Of a stretch of DNA of 50,585 bases, positions 34,289 through 43,164 are shown in pieces; position 1 is the first letter of the stretch, and each line of letters starts with the position of its first letter. The notes under the pieces are model-generated. The model had not been told where the DNA came from. It did no database searches and saw nothing but the letters and a program-made list of their open reading frames with translations. A program made the translations under genes and the position numbers. The DNA comes from a bacterium c-19 (GTDB taxonomy: Bacteria > Bacillota_I > Bacilli_A > Erysipelotrichales > Erysipelotrichaceae), in contig QZED01000009.1 in assembly GCA_009917405.1 (NCBI GenBank), forward strand, positions 1-50,585. Reading direction: 5' to 3'.

Positions 34289-36243
34289 CAGCTGACAATT
34301 GTTCCGTTTCCTAATGCTTTTTTAATAGTTACTAAATCCAATCCGGCCTCATCTCCGGCACACAAAATCATACCTTCGCTTAAAACACCTCGCAGCTTTG
34401 TACTTTTCAGATTAGACACAACGACAACCTTTTGACCGACCATTTCCTCAGGGGTGAAATGTTGCGCAATACCGCTGACAATTTGTCTGACATCACCGTT
34501 CCCCAGATCGATTTTTTCCACCAATAAACGATCGGCCTTCGGATGCTTCTCGCATTCGATTACCGTTCCGATTTTCAATTCAATCTTCGCGAAGTCATCA
34601 AAGGTGATCTCTGCTTTTTTCACTGTTTCCATTTCAGGTTCCTGCTTGACTGCTTCCTGTTTCGACTGTTCTTGTTCCAGCTCTTTCATAAAGGCTTCCG
34701 CATCAATACGGGCAAACAGAATCTGCGGTTTTTCACAAACACAGTGATCGCATTCCAACTGCCCGAATTCCTGTAGTGTGGACAGCGTTGTTTGTTCTGT
34801 CTTTAATTCCGCAAGAATCGCTGCGGCACTTTCCGGCATAAAACTCTGCAAAAGTACAGCCGCATAGCGAATACTCTCCATCAAATGATAAAGCACGGTT
34901 GCCAAACGGTCTTTTTTCGTTGCATCTTTACCTAATACCCATGGCTGTGTTTCATCAATATATTTATTTGATCTGCGCAACAAGGCAAAGATATCATCGA
35001 TTGCTTCGCCTACCTTTAATTCATTCATATGCGCTGCTACCTTATGAACAGTCTCATTCGCTAAATCCTTTAATTCCTGATCAATTGGTTCACAAACATT
35101 CGGATTGATAATTTGCCCGCCTTGGTACTTATTCACCATGGATAAGGTACGGCTCACTAAATTGCCGAGAATATTCGCAAGATCGGAATTAATGCGCTCG
35201 ACAATTAAATCCCATGTGATCACTCCGTCTTGCGCAAACGGCATTTCGTGCAGCAAAAAATAGCGCACTGCGTCTACACCGAAATGACGCACAAGATCTT
35301 CGGCATAGATCGCATTTCCTTTGGATTTTGACATTTTTCCGTTACCGACTAACAGCCACGGATGCCCGAACACCTGCTTAGGAAGCGGTTCATTCAATGC
35401 CATCAACATAATCGGCCAATAAATTGTATGAAAGCGCAAAATATCTTTTCCGATGATATGTACATCAGCCGGCCAATATTTGCGATATGCTTCCTTATGA
35501 TTACCGTCGGCATCAAAACCAAGTGAAGTAATATAGTTGCTTAATGCATCAATCCACACATAAACGACATGCTTCGGGTCAAAATCTACTGGTATACCCC
35601 ATTTGAAAGATGTTCTTGATACACAGAGATCCTGTAAACCCGGCTTTAAAAAGTTATTCAACATTTCATTTTTACGGCTTTCCGGCTGGATAAATTCCGG
35701 ATGTTCCTCGATGTGCCGAATCAAGCGATCCGCATATTTCTGCATTTTAAAGAAATAAGCCTCTTCACTCGCTTTTTTCACTTCTCTGCCGCAGTCGGGA
35801 CATTTTCCGTCAACCAATTGACTCTCGGTCCAAAAGGATTCACACGGTGTACAATACATTCCCTCATAGGTACTCTTATAAATATCTCCTTGCTCATAAA
35901 GCTTTTTGAATATTTTCTGTATCTGCTCTTCATGATAGTCATCGGTAGTTCTTACAAAATAATCATAAGAAGTGTTCATTAAATCAAAATTTTCTTTAAT
36001 GGTCTTAGCTACACCATCCACATATTCCTTTGGTGTAATTCCTGCTTCCTTGGCTTTTTCTTCAATCTTTACACCGTGTTCATCGGTACCGGTTTGAAAG
36101 AAAACATCATAGCCCTGCGCTCTTTTATAACGCGCGATCGCATCTGTCAGGACAATTTCATACGTATTGCCGATATGCGGCTTTCCCGAAGTATAAGCGA
36201 TTGCCGTTGTAATATAATACGGTTTTTTACATTGTTCACACAT
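34288..36243 (-). CDS. metG: Methionyl-tRNA synthetase
   Basis: A 651-residue enzyme that charges tRNA-Met. The HIGN motif is at 23-26, and a zinc knuckle CTPCESFW...CPDCGRE lies near 125-145. WIDALSNYI forms the Met pocket and KMSKSKGN near 300 closes the active site. A C-terminal tRNA-binding domain (about 550-651, FAKIELKIGTVIECEKHPKADRL) makes it the dimeric long form. The start at 36243 has AGGAGG; longer frames run into the T-box leader. Regulated by the Met T-box upstream. Confidence 0.97.
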   Translation of the reverse strand: MCEQCKKPYYITTAIAYTSGKPHIGNTYEIVLTDAIARYKRAQGYDVFFQTGTDEHGVKIEEKAKEAGITPKEYVDGVAKTIKENFDLMNTSYDYFVRTTDDYHEEQIQKIFKKLYEQGDIYKSTYEGMYCTPCESFWTESQLVDGKCPDCGREVKKASEEAYFFKMQKYADRLIRHIEEHPEFIQPESRKNEMLNNFLKPGLQDLCVSRTSFKWGIPVDFDPKHVVYVWIDALSNYITSLGFDADGNHKEAYRKYWPADVHIIGKDILRFHTIYWPIMLMALNEPLPKQVFGHPWLLVGNGKMSKSKGNAIYAEDLVRHFGVDAVRYFLLHEMPFAQDGVITWDLIVERINSDLANILGNLVSRTLSMVNKYQGGQIINPNVCEPIDQELKDLANETVHKVAAHMNELKVGEAIDDIFALLRRSNKYIDETQPWVLGKDATKKDRLATVLYHLMESIRYAAVLLQSFMPESAAAILAELKTEQTTLSTLQEFGQLECDHCVCEKPQILFARIDAEAFMKELEQEQSKQEAVKQEPEMETVKKAEITFDDFAKIELKIGTVIECEKHPKADRLLVEKIDLGNGDVRQIVSGIAQHFTPEEMVGQKVVVVSNLKSTKLRGVLSEGMILCAGDEAGLDLVTIKKALGNGTIVS

Positions 36244-36258
36244 AATAATTCCTCCTAT

Positions 36259-36470
36259 AAAAAAGCCTTCGCCAAAGGACGAAAGCTTCGTGTTACCACC
36301 TTTATTCGCATACGCTGTATGCCTCTTCCACATAACGCCGTGTCGCGTTTTTTCCTACCGGATTTCAGAAAAACGGTTCAAGGGCCATCTTCATCATAAT
36401 TACTTCATCTGTTTTCACCGACCACAGACTCTCTGTAAAAGCTTTTATGACTACTCTTCCTGTCATTACC
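36259..36470 (-). promoter_or_regulatory. T-box leader, methionine specifier
   Basis: On the minus strand: AGAGAG near 36433, a candidate specifier AUG at 36388-36386 followed by GCCCTT, and the T-box element in the variant form GGTGGTAACACG (36300-36289). The terminator GCTTTCG/CGAAGGC ends in six T just before the metG ribosome binding site. The core T-box element differs from the usual GGTGGTACCGCG but keeps GGTGG and the final CG. The specifier fits the downstream gene. Confidence 0.85.
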
Positions 36471-36480
36471 TTTGTATACA

Positions 36481-36509
36481 ATTATATAAAATAATGAATG
36501 TTGTTTCAA
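36481..36509 (-). promoter_or_regulatory. Promoter of the T-box/metG operon
   Basis: TTGAAA (36509-36504), 17-base spacer, TATAAT (36486-36481) on the minus strand. Confidence 0.8.
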
Positions 36510-36577
36510 GGCTTTTTTTATTTTTGTCTGTTTTCTCAGTCTTATTGAGCAGTAATATGCTTCTGTTTTACTTTAGA

Positions 36578-38098
36578 CTATTCAGTTATCGGCTTACGAT
36601 GTGCATCTAAAAATTGCTTCACCAGTTTTTCCGCAGCCGGTGGACAATTTGTTTCACCGAGGTGATGATCCGGCTTCATCTGTCCGTGGAAATCACTTCC
36701 GGCAGTGATAAATAACTGATGTTCCTTCGCAAATTTTAACAGCTTCGCCATTTCTTGATCATCATGGTAAGGTGTAAATACCTCAATTCCGGCAATACCT
36801 TTCGCAATGATTTCCTCAAGCAGTCCTTCTTGTTCCAACAGTGCTGAAGGTTTTGACAATACGGCAACTCCGCCGGTCAATTGAATCACATCTAAGATAT
36901 CCTCAAGCTTAGGATGATGCACCTCCACATAACAAGGTGCACCCTTTACAAAGAAGTCCTGATTCATATGATAAACGGAGTTCTCACGCTTTTCACCGTA
37001 ATGATATTGCGCCAGCATCGGATGATCCCGATAGGAAGGATTCGCCAATACTTGTTGGGCAATCATTTCACCGCTGATATTCTGATAACGATTTTTTGTC
37101 AACAGGGCATCTACATCAACACGGATGCCGGTATAGCGACGGAATGCTTCCACTCTGCGTAAAGAGACATTTTTCTCATGCTTCAGACTTTCATTTTCCA
37201 AATGATTATAAATTTCGGTAGAAGCATTGATATAATACCCGAGTACGCGCAAATGCACATCCTGATAACGACAGTCTAGTTCGACACCGTTTACATATTC
37301 AATATGATACAGTTCTGACATGCGTCTTGCACTTAAATTCGCCTTTACACTGTTATGATCACAGATGGAAATAGTCTTTAAGCCTCGTTTCGCCGCCATT
37401 TGAAACAGATCCTCAACATTGTAACTTCCGTCATCGCTGAAATTAGAATGCATATGCAAATCAATTGTATTTTTCACCGTTTCCGGCTGCGGCTTTTGAG
37501 TCGTTTCTCTCACTCGCTGTTTTGTTTTCGTGCGAAGCACAACAATGCGCGTATTTAAAAATAAATCAATAATAGATATATGATAAGGATGAATCAATAA
37601 AAACAAAAAATTCAATATCCAGAAAGCAATCACCCCGATAATATTGAAAAAGATAAACAGCAGTAGTGCCGGTATTGTAAATCCGAATATTTCACGTGCT
37701 ATCAAGGTAACGTGAGAAGCTTCTTTATGATTTTTCTTCACCACTTTTAAATCATAAAAATATTTTCCCAATGTCTGTCCGCCCGATTTCGCACTCAACA
37801 GCGGATTAAATGTAAACATACTGATAGCCAGTGCTATTAAGGTTGCCCATTCCAATCCATTTAATAAAATCACCGGTATTACGCCGACAAACATCAGCAG
37901 CATGCAAAATTCCCACAGCGCAATCGGTAAAAACATCACACAGGTATCCAACGCAAATGCAAAAATGCGCTCTAACAAAAATGCATTAGATACATTTAAC
38001 GCATAACGATAGCCTTCCTGTTGATAATATTTTGATTGTTTTCGCCGATATACACTCGCCAACTGACGACGACTTAAATGTCTAGTGCTTGTCTCCAA
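36578..38098 (-). CDS. Fusion of an RDD membrane domain and a PHP phosphoesterase domain
   Basis: About 506 residues. Residues ~38-190 form an RDD domain with about four membrane helices (LLERIFAFALDTCVMFL, SGGQTLGKYFYDLKVV). After a basic linker, residues ~210-500 form a PHP domain with metal ligands in DLHMHSNFSDDG (His215, His217), ICDHN, NGVELDC and a C-terminal GSDFHG. PHP proteins hydrolyse phosphate esters such as nucleotides. Here the enzyme would be held at the inner membrane face. I favour TTG at 38098, eight bases after GAGAGG; GTG at 38107 overlaps that site. A TATAAT near 38140 may serve as its promoter. Substrate unknown. Confidence 0.8.
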   Translation of the reverse strand: METSTRHLSRRQLASVYRRKQSKYYQQEGYRYALNVSNAFLLERIFAFALDTCVMFLPIALWEFCMLLMFVGVIPVILLNGLEWATLIALAISMFTFNPLLSAKSGGQTLGKYFYDLKVVKKNHKEASHVTLIAREIFGFTIPALLLFIFFNIIGVIAFWILNFLFLLIHPYHISIIDLFLNTRIVVLRTKTKQRVRETTQKPQPETVKNTIDLHMHSNFSDDGSYNVEDLFQMAAKRGLKTISICDHNSVKANLSARRMSELYHIEYVNGVELDCRYQDVHLRVLGYYINASTEIYNHLENESLKHEKNVSLRRVEAFRRYTGIRVDVDALLTKNRYQNISGEMIAQQVLANPSYRDHPMLAQYHYGEKRENSVYHMNQDFFVKGAPCYVEVHHPKLEDILDVIQLTGGVAVLSKPSALLEQEGLLEEIIAKGIAGIEVFTPYHDDQEMAKLLKFAKEHQLFITAGSDFHGQMKPDHHLGETNCPPAAEKLVKQFLDAHRKPITE

Positions 38099-38511
38099 AG
38101 CCTTCACCTCTCATGTGAGAACTTTCTCAACTTATATTATACTACAAAGAGATTTTTTGTATAGAAGGAACACTACTTTTTTTTCATAAATTAGACTGTC
38201 ATATATCCGTCAAGACTCATCACAATAAATAATTTAGTTTTTCTCATTTACTCATGATCTCCGTTCTGTATATATTTACTTATATATATTCACAAATGCA
38301 TACCCACATATGCGTACTTATACTTTTCAGTATGCGTATATTCATCATTTTATCCTTTTTCAGAAAGCATACTTGCCTAGTTTTCGTAATGTCGTAAAAT
38401 TTATATTCTAGGTCAAACCTTATATATTTAAAATAAACAGAATTGTAAACGGTCTTTCAAGGGCCTCTAAAATTTCTCAATTTTTTTATAGTATTTTACC
38501 GCTTTTTATAT

Positions 38512-38630
38512 TATAATACTTCCGTTAGCAGAGTAGAAATATGCGCGTCAAGTACATCCTGAACGGGGAGTTGTCAGTTTGGCGAAAAACATTCATTGTT
38601 TGCGGTGCATATTTCGCATCCCACTGTTGC
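38512..38630 (+). promoter_or_regulatory. THF (tetrahydrofolate) riboswitch with promoter
   Basis: A TATAAT at 38512-38517 is followed by a THF riboswitch. The conserved opening GAGTAGA is at 38531, then CGCGTCAAGT, GAACGGGGAGTTGTC and the closing GGTG...CGCATCCCACTG, all in the order of the Rfam THF aptamer. It lies directly before a folate transporter gene, which supports the call. The preceding gap 38141-38500 is AT-rich with short repeats of TATGCGTA and no gene that I can see. Confidence 0.88.
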
Positions 38631-38648
38631 CTATGAACAAAGGTATAG

Positions 38649-38682
38649 CCTCTTTTTTCATATGCGATGATGGAAAAGGAGG
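38649..38682 (+). promoter_or_regulatory. Hairpin masking the folT ribosome binding site
   Basis: CCTCTTTTTTC (38649-38659) can pair with GAAAAGGAGG (38673-38682), which includes the folT Shine-Dalgarno sequence. This suggests that the riboswitch acts on translation, since no U-tailed terminator precedes the gene. Confidence 0.6.
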
Positions 38683-38691
38683 TACTTTTTT

Positions 38692-39264
38692 ATGGAAAAA
38701 TACTTTGTGAAACAAACAACGTCTTTTTGGATTGATGCAGCACAGGAGTTTAAACGTGTGACAAGCATCACTGTTGCCGCGATGATGATGGCTTTAAATA
38801 CACTGTTGGGGTATTTTAAGATCATTCTGATTCCGAAGATTTTAACGATCAGCTTTGCATCGTTGGCGGTCGCATCATGTGCTATGGTTTGCGGACCGCT
38901 GTTGAGTGCTTGTATGGCAGCTGTTGCCGATGTCATTAAATACGTCGTTCGTCCGGACGGTCCGTTTTTCATCTGCTTTACCGTAAATGAATTCTTAACC
39001 GGTTTTATTTACGGACTGTTCTTTTATAAATGTACAAAGGTCTCTTTAGGCAGATGCATTTGTGCAAGATTGGTAATCGTCCTTTTAATCAATCTGTTTC
39101 TTACACCGCTTTGGCTGTACGTTATGTACGGAAATGCCTTTTGGGCGATGGTTTCAGCGCGCCTGTTAAAAAATGTGCTGATGTTTCCGATCGATGCAGC
39201 ACTGCTATATCTTGTGTTGACTACTACAAGTAAAGTCATGAAGCAGAAGGCTTATCAAAGATAA
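38692..39264 (+). CDS. folT: ECF transporter S component, folate type (FolT)
   Basis: A 190-residue membrane protein with six helices, the substrate-binding subunit of a group II ECF importer that shares EcfA-A'-T from elsewhere. Helix 1 carries AAMMMALNTLLG; GPLLSACMAAVADVIKYVVRPDGPFF and the FLTGFIYGLF segment match the folate-family S components. AAGGAGG is 9 bases upstream and partly masked by a hairpin. A THF riboswitch upstream fits folate uptake. The gene's end overlaps a small minus-strand frame by ten bases. Confidence 0.92.
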   Translation: MEKYFVKQTTSFWIDAAQEFKRVTSITVAAMMMALNTLLGYFKIILIPKILTISFASLAVASCAMVCGPLLSACMAAVADVIKYVVRPDGPFFICFTVNEFLTGFIYGLFFYKCTKVSLGRCICARLVIVLLINLFLTPLWLYVMYGNAFWAMVSARLLKNVLMFPIDAALLYLVLTTTSKVMKQKAYQR

Positions 39265-39437
39265 ACAGTTTCGGTAATCTGATATTGCCTTTTTCCGTTC
39301 AAGGCAATATGGCTATCTAAAGGATTACAAAAATAAATATGAGGTTCTAATGCATACGGTAAAACCCTTGTGCTTACAACCTCTTTTATTATACCAAAAG
39401 AAGTGTCTGTCATTTCTTTAACAGATGCTTCTTTCAT
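39255..39437 (-). CDS. Possible 60-residue protein downstream of metK
   Basis: A 60-codon frame starting 18 bases after the metK stop on the same strand, with no terminator in between. Its composition (EPHIYFCNPLDSHIALNGKRQYQITETVYL) looks protein-like and beta-rich. However, no clear ribosome binding site precedes ATG 39437, and its end overlaps folT. An inverted repeat GATATTGCC/GGCAATAT (about 39281-39310) lies inside it and might instead be part of a terminator. No family is recognised. Confidence 0.4.
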   Translation of the reverse strand: MKEASVKEMTDTSFGIIKEVVSTRVLPYALEPHIYFCNPLDSHIALNGKRQYQITETVYL

Positions 39438-39454
39438 TTAGTTCATCAATGAAA

Positions 39455-40552
39455 TTACAGTTGTAATTCCTTAATTTTTTCCCATGTGAATTCGTCTCTA
39501 CCAAAGTGTCCGTAGCAGGCGGTCTGTTTATAAATTGGGCGGCAAAGATCTAATTCTCGTATGATATTCGCAACTTCAAAGTTAAAGTTTTTATTGATGA
39601 TCTCCAACAGTTCCTCATCACTTTTAATTCCCGTTCCGAATGTATCCACCATTATCGATACCGGTTTCGCCTTACCGATCGCATAGGCAACCTGAATTTC
39701 ACAGCGTCGTGCCAAACCATGAGCGACAATATTTTTCGCTGCGTAGCGGCAATAATAAGCAGCACTGCGATCTACCTTGCTGGGATCCTTGCTGGAGAAG
39801 CAGCCGCCGCCGATGCGTCCCATGCCGCCGTAAGTATCTACTACAATTTTACGTCCGGTTGTGCCGCTGTCGCCGAAGCTGCCGCCGACCACAAAACTGC
39901 CGCTCGGGTTGATGAAATATTTCGTATTCTCATCTAACAGATTTGGATCAAGCACCTTTAAGATGACTTCTTTCATCACTAAATCGGCAATCTCTTCCTG
40001 ACTTGCATTTTCTGTATGCTGCGTCGATACTACGACAGTATCAATGCGTTTCACCTTATCATTTTCGTATTCCACACTGACCTGTGTTTTGCCGTCTGGT
40101 TTTAAGATCGAATTGGCTCTGCGTACATCACTTAGTCGCTTAGCCAGCTGATGTGCATAATCGATCGCTGCCGGCATATAGTTCTCTGTATCATCACATG
40201 CATATCCAAACATCAATCCCTGATCACCGGCTCCTATGGATTCTCCTTCATGCATTACCGCATGATTGATTTCATTGGACTGCTTGTTTACTTTAACGGT
40301 TACATGATATTCTTCCGTATAGCCAATTTCCTTAATCACATGTAATGCGATTGCTTCATAATCGATGATCGCATTCGTATTCGCTTCACCGTAAATCAAC
40401 ACAAAATCGTCTTTGATCGTACATTCTACAGCCATTTTACTGTTCGCGTCTTGTGCCAGTGCCGCATCTAAGATACTGTCTGCTATTTGATCGCAGATTT
40501 TATCGGGATGCCCTTCGGTAATACTTTCCGATGTAAATAAATAATTTTTCAT
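39455..40552 (-). CDS. metK: S-adenosylmethionine synthetase
   Basis: A 365-residue enzyme making SAM from ATP and methionine, slightly shorter than the usual 380-400. Conserved parts: TEGHPDKICDQIAD (12-25), GAGDQGLMFGYA (near 108-119), LKPDGKTQV, FINPSG and KDPSKVDRSAAY. Two normally fixed stretches deviate: the loop QSPDI is QSNEI (91-95), and RHGGGAFSGKD is RIGGGCFSSKD (246-256). The family identity is not in doubt, but this is a divergent form. AGGAGG precedes the ATG, and a SAM riboswitch controls it. Confidence 0.95.
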   Translation of the reverse strand: MKNYLFTSESITEGHPDKICDQIADSILDAALAQDANSKMAVECTIKDDFVLIYGEANTNAIIDYEAIALHVIKEIGYTEEYHVTVKVNKQSNEINHAVMHEGESIGAGDQGLMFGYACDDTENYMPAAIDYAHQLAKRLSDVRRANSILKPDGKTQVSVEYENDKVKRIDTVVVSTQHTENASQEEIADLVMKEVILKVLDPNLLDENTKYFINPSGSFVVGGSFGDSGTTGRKIVVDTYGGMGRIGGGCFSSKDPSKVDRSAAYYCRYAAKNIVAHGLARRCEIQVAYAIGKAKPVSIMVDTFGTGIKSDEELLEIINKNFNFEVANIIRELDLCRPIYKQTACYGHFGRDEFTWEKIKELQL

Positions 40553-40566
40553 GAATAATTCCTCCT

Positions 40567-40702
40567 ATAAAAAAGCCTTCTGATAAGAGAAGGCACTGTT
40601 TTCCTACTTGCTCTTATCGCTGTCAGCATTACCACCTTGCATACATGCAGGTTGGCGTGGGATCAAACGAGCTAACTCTCTAACCCATCTCTTGATAAAA
40701 AG
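40567..40702 (-). promoter_or_regulatory. SAM-I riboswitch (S-box) of metK
   Basis: On the minus strand TTTTTATCAAGAG opens P1, followed by the P2 arm with GAGAGTTAGCTC and TTTGAT, then GCCAACCTGC...GCAAGGTGGTAATGC (P3 and J3/4). GATAAGAG (40618-40611) closes P1. The same strand can pair with CTCTTATC in the terminator loop, and the terminator GCCTTCT/AGAAGGC with six T stands just before the metK ribosome binding site. GCCAACC replaces the usual GGCAACC. Confidence 0.88.
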
Positions 40703-40711
40703 GCTGTATAT

Positions 40712-40740
40712 ATTAAAACATATTATTATGGGAGATGCAA
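40712..40740 (-). promoter_or_regulatory. Promoter of metK
   Basis: TTGCAT (40740-40735), 17-base spacer, TTTAAT (40717-40712), ten bases before the riboswitch. Confidence 0.5.
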
Positions 40741-40835
40741 CTTATATTATTATTTTTTACTGCGATTCTTGCTTTATGATAGTGAAATTCATAATTAAAC
40801 CAAATTTATAGACTATTACACATATTCTCTTATTC

Positions 40836-40865
40836 CCAAAAAAATAAATATTTTCATTTTTTTGG
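40836..40865. terminator. AT-rich 10-bp hairpin after mnmG
   Basis: CCAAAAAAAT and ATTTTTTTGG are perfect complements around a 10-base loop. It lies 43 bases after the mnmG stop and could serve as a weak two-way terminator, though it has no long U-tail. Confidence 0.4.
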
Positions 40866-40907
40866 ATTAGAAAACAGAGCGGCATCGATCTATAACTCGA
40901 CTATGAT

Positions 40908-42752
40908 TTATGACTTTAAATACACTGCCAGTACCGCAATATCGGCAGGATTCACTCCGGATATTCTGCTTGCCTGTCCGATTGTCTGCGGCTTAATTTC
41001 ATTTAATTTCTGTTTCGCTTCCAGCGACAGATGCTGAATAGCAGTATAATCAATATCTTCCGGAATACGTTTTGCTTCCATCTGCTGCAGATGCTTTGCA
41101 TCTCGCTTCGCTTTTTCAATATAGCCGGCATATTTGATCTCAATTTCGATGCGCTTTGCCACATCTTTCGCAAATTCAGTATCTAAATACGGTCGTAAAT
41201 TTGCCAAGGTTATTTCAGGACGCTTTAACAGATCATATGCAGTGATTCCTTCATTCAGCGGTGCGAAACCAAGCTGTAGTAAATAAGCCGCAAGCGATGA
41301 GGACGGCGTAAATCGAATTGTCTTTAACTTTTCTGTTCCTGCTTGAATTGCATGTTGCTTTTCAGTGAATTTCTGATAGCGTTCTTCACTGATCAGACCC
41401 GCTTGATAGCCATAATTACATAAGCGCTCATCGGCATTATCGTGTCGCAACAATAAGCGATATTCAGCGCGTGAAGTCAACAGTCGATACGGCTCACTCG
41501 TTCCCTTTGTCACCAGATCATCCACAAGCACACCAAGATATGCCTCATCACGTCTGAGAACCAGCGGTCCCTCATGATTCAGCTTTTTCACTGCATTAAT
41601 ACCTGCCAAAAGTCCTTGTCCTGCGGCTTCCTCATAGCCGCTGGTGCCGTTAATCTGTCCCGCAGTAAATAAATTTTCAATCAGCTTGTTTTCTAAACTC
41701 GGTTTCATTTGAAGCGGATCAATCGCATCATATTCAATCGCATACGCATATTTTTCAATGACACAGTGCGCCAATCCCGGTAAACTTTGAAGCATCTGTT
41801 CCTGCACATCATGCGGCATCGAGGTTGAAAAACCTTGCACATAGGTTGTGTTCAGTTCCTCACTTTCCGGCTCTAAAAAAATCTGATGACGCGGCTTATC
41901 CGCAAATCGCACAAGCTTATCCTCTATACTCGGACAGTATCGCGGACCTACGCCCTTTACCATTCCGGAATACATTGCCGATTTAGATAAATTGCGATTG
42001 ATAATTTCATGTGTGTTTGCGTTCGTATACGTCAAATAACAAGGATATTGTTTTTCAAACGGTCTGATCGCTTCAGTTTCATAAGAAAAACAAATAAAGT
42101 CATCAGTGCCTGCCTGATACTCGCATTGGTCGAAATCAATGGAATCAGTTCGTATACGCGCCGGTGTTCCTGTCTTTAAGCGAAACGTACGCAGTCCCAA
42201 ATCCCGCAGCGACTGTGAAAGTGTATCGTTGGTTTTTTCGCCCTCGGGTCCGCTTGCGGTGGCAGTATGTCCGACCAAAATAGTAGAACTCATAAATGTA
42301 CCAGTCGTTAATATAACAATTTCAGCGTGAACGCACTCCCCGTTTTCCTGTAGGATTCCGATTATTTTATTGTCTTGTGCCAATAGCTTGACAACCATTA
42401 TTTCTCTTATTTCTAAATTCGGCTGATTCGCTAATACATTTTGCATATAGCGCTTATATGCAAGCTTATCGGACTGCACACGCAGACATTGAACACCCGG
42501 ACCTTTCGTAGTATTCAACATCTTAAATTGCAGGGCTGTCGCATCCGCAGCCTTGCCCATTTCACCACCGAGTGCATCTATTTCACGAACCACGATGCCC
42601 TTAGCGGGACCACCGATACTCGGATTACAGGGCATACTTGCGATCATATCCTTATTCATTGTATATAAAATTGTCTGTTTTCCGCTTCTTGCGCATGCTA
42701 AAGCTGCTTCAACTCCTGCATGTCCGCCGCCGATCACAATAATATCAGTCAT
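40908..42752 (-). CDS. mnmG: tRNA uridine-34 carboxymethylaminomethyl enzyme MnmG (GidA)
   Basis: A 614-residue FAD protein that, with MnmE, modifies wobble uridine 34 of several tRNAs. The FAD-binding [13 protein letters not shown] is at 5-17, then [13 protein letters not shown], the two catalytic-cysteine region [11 protein letters not shown] and [16 protein letters not shown]. The C-terminal helical domain that binds MnmE is complete. AAGGTGATGG precedes the ATG. mnmE is not in the window; in many bacteria the two are adjacent, so this is an unlinked copy. Confidence 0.97.
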   Translation of the reverse strand: MTDIIVIGGGHAGVEAALACARSGKQTILYTMNKDMIASMPCNPSIGGPAKGIVVREIDALGGEMGKAADATALQFKMLNTTKGPGVQCLRVQSDKLAYKRYMQNVLANQPNLEIREIMVVKLLAQDNKIIGILQENGECVHAEIVILTTGTFMSSTILVGHTATASGPEGEKTNDTLSQSLRDLGLRTFRLKTGTPARIRTDSIDFDQCEYQAGTDDFICFSYETEAIRPFEKQYPCYLTYTNANTHEIINRNLSKSAMYSGMVKGVGPRYCPSIEDKLVRFADKPRHQIFLEPESEELNTTYVQGFSTSMPHDVQEQMLQSLPGLAHCVIEKYAYAIEYDAIDPLQMKPSLENKLIENLFTAGQINGTSGYEEAAGQGLLAGINAVKKLNHEGPLVLRRDEAYLGVLVDDLVTKGTSEPYRLLTSRAEYRLLLRHDNADERLCNYGYQAGLISEERYQKFTEKQHAIQAGTEKLKTIRFTPSSSLAAYLLQLGFAPLNEGITAYDLLKRPEITLANLRPYLDTEFAKDVAKRIEIEIKYAGYIEKAKRDAKHLQQMEAKRIPEDIDYTAIQHLSLEAKQKLNEIKPQTIGQASRISGVNPADIAVLAVYLKS

Positions 42753-43084
42753 TCCATCACCTTCTTATTATCTATATTATACACATTATTTCATGCCATC
42801 GATAGCTTAACTATCAAGTTTTTCATACATTTTATTGCGTGATTTGCCGCTTCAATCTAATTCAGTTTATTTTTTCACATTTCAAATTCAACTTCAACAT
42901 CCGATTTCCACAATTCGCGCATGAATTAACTAGCCAAAAACGCAAGTCAAAGGATAAATAAGCATGATAAATTAAATTATCACATATATAATAATTTACA
43001 AAGACACTTTATACTGAATTGATCTTAGAAACAACACAAGATGTTATATCCCGGTTAGTAAATTAAAAATGCTTATTGTTTATA

Positions 43085-43144
43085 AAAAATATCCTCTTTA
43101 TACATAACTGAACGCTTCAAACGGAAATGCAGTTAAAGAGGATA
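43085..43144 (-). terminator. Terminator of prfA-prmC
   Basis: TATCCTCTTTA and TAAAGAGGATA with an inner AACTG/CAGTT form a long two-part stem; on the minus strand TTTTTTAT follows. The gap 42753-43084 otherwise holds only AT-rich DNA with no gene that I can see. Confidence 0.85.
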
Positions 43145-43164
43145 GAAATTTCATTTTTTCACTA

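Noticed and set aside
36076-36610. Two + strand frames of about 106 codons
   Set aside because: They run antisense through the Met T-box and the start of metG; no site and no recognisable protein.
40608-40811. 67-codon + strand frame
   Set aside because: It is antisense to the SAM riboswitch and promoter.
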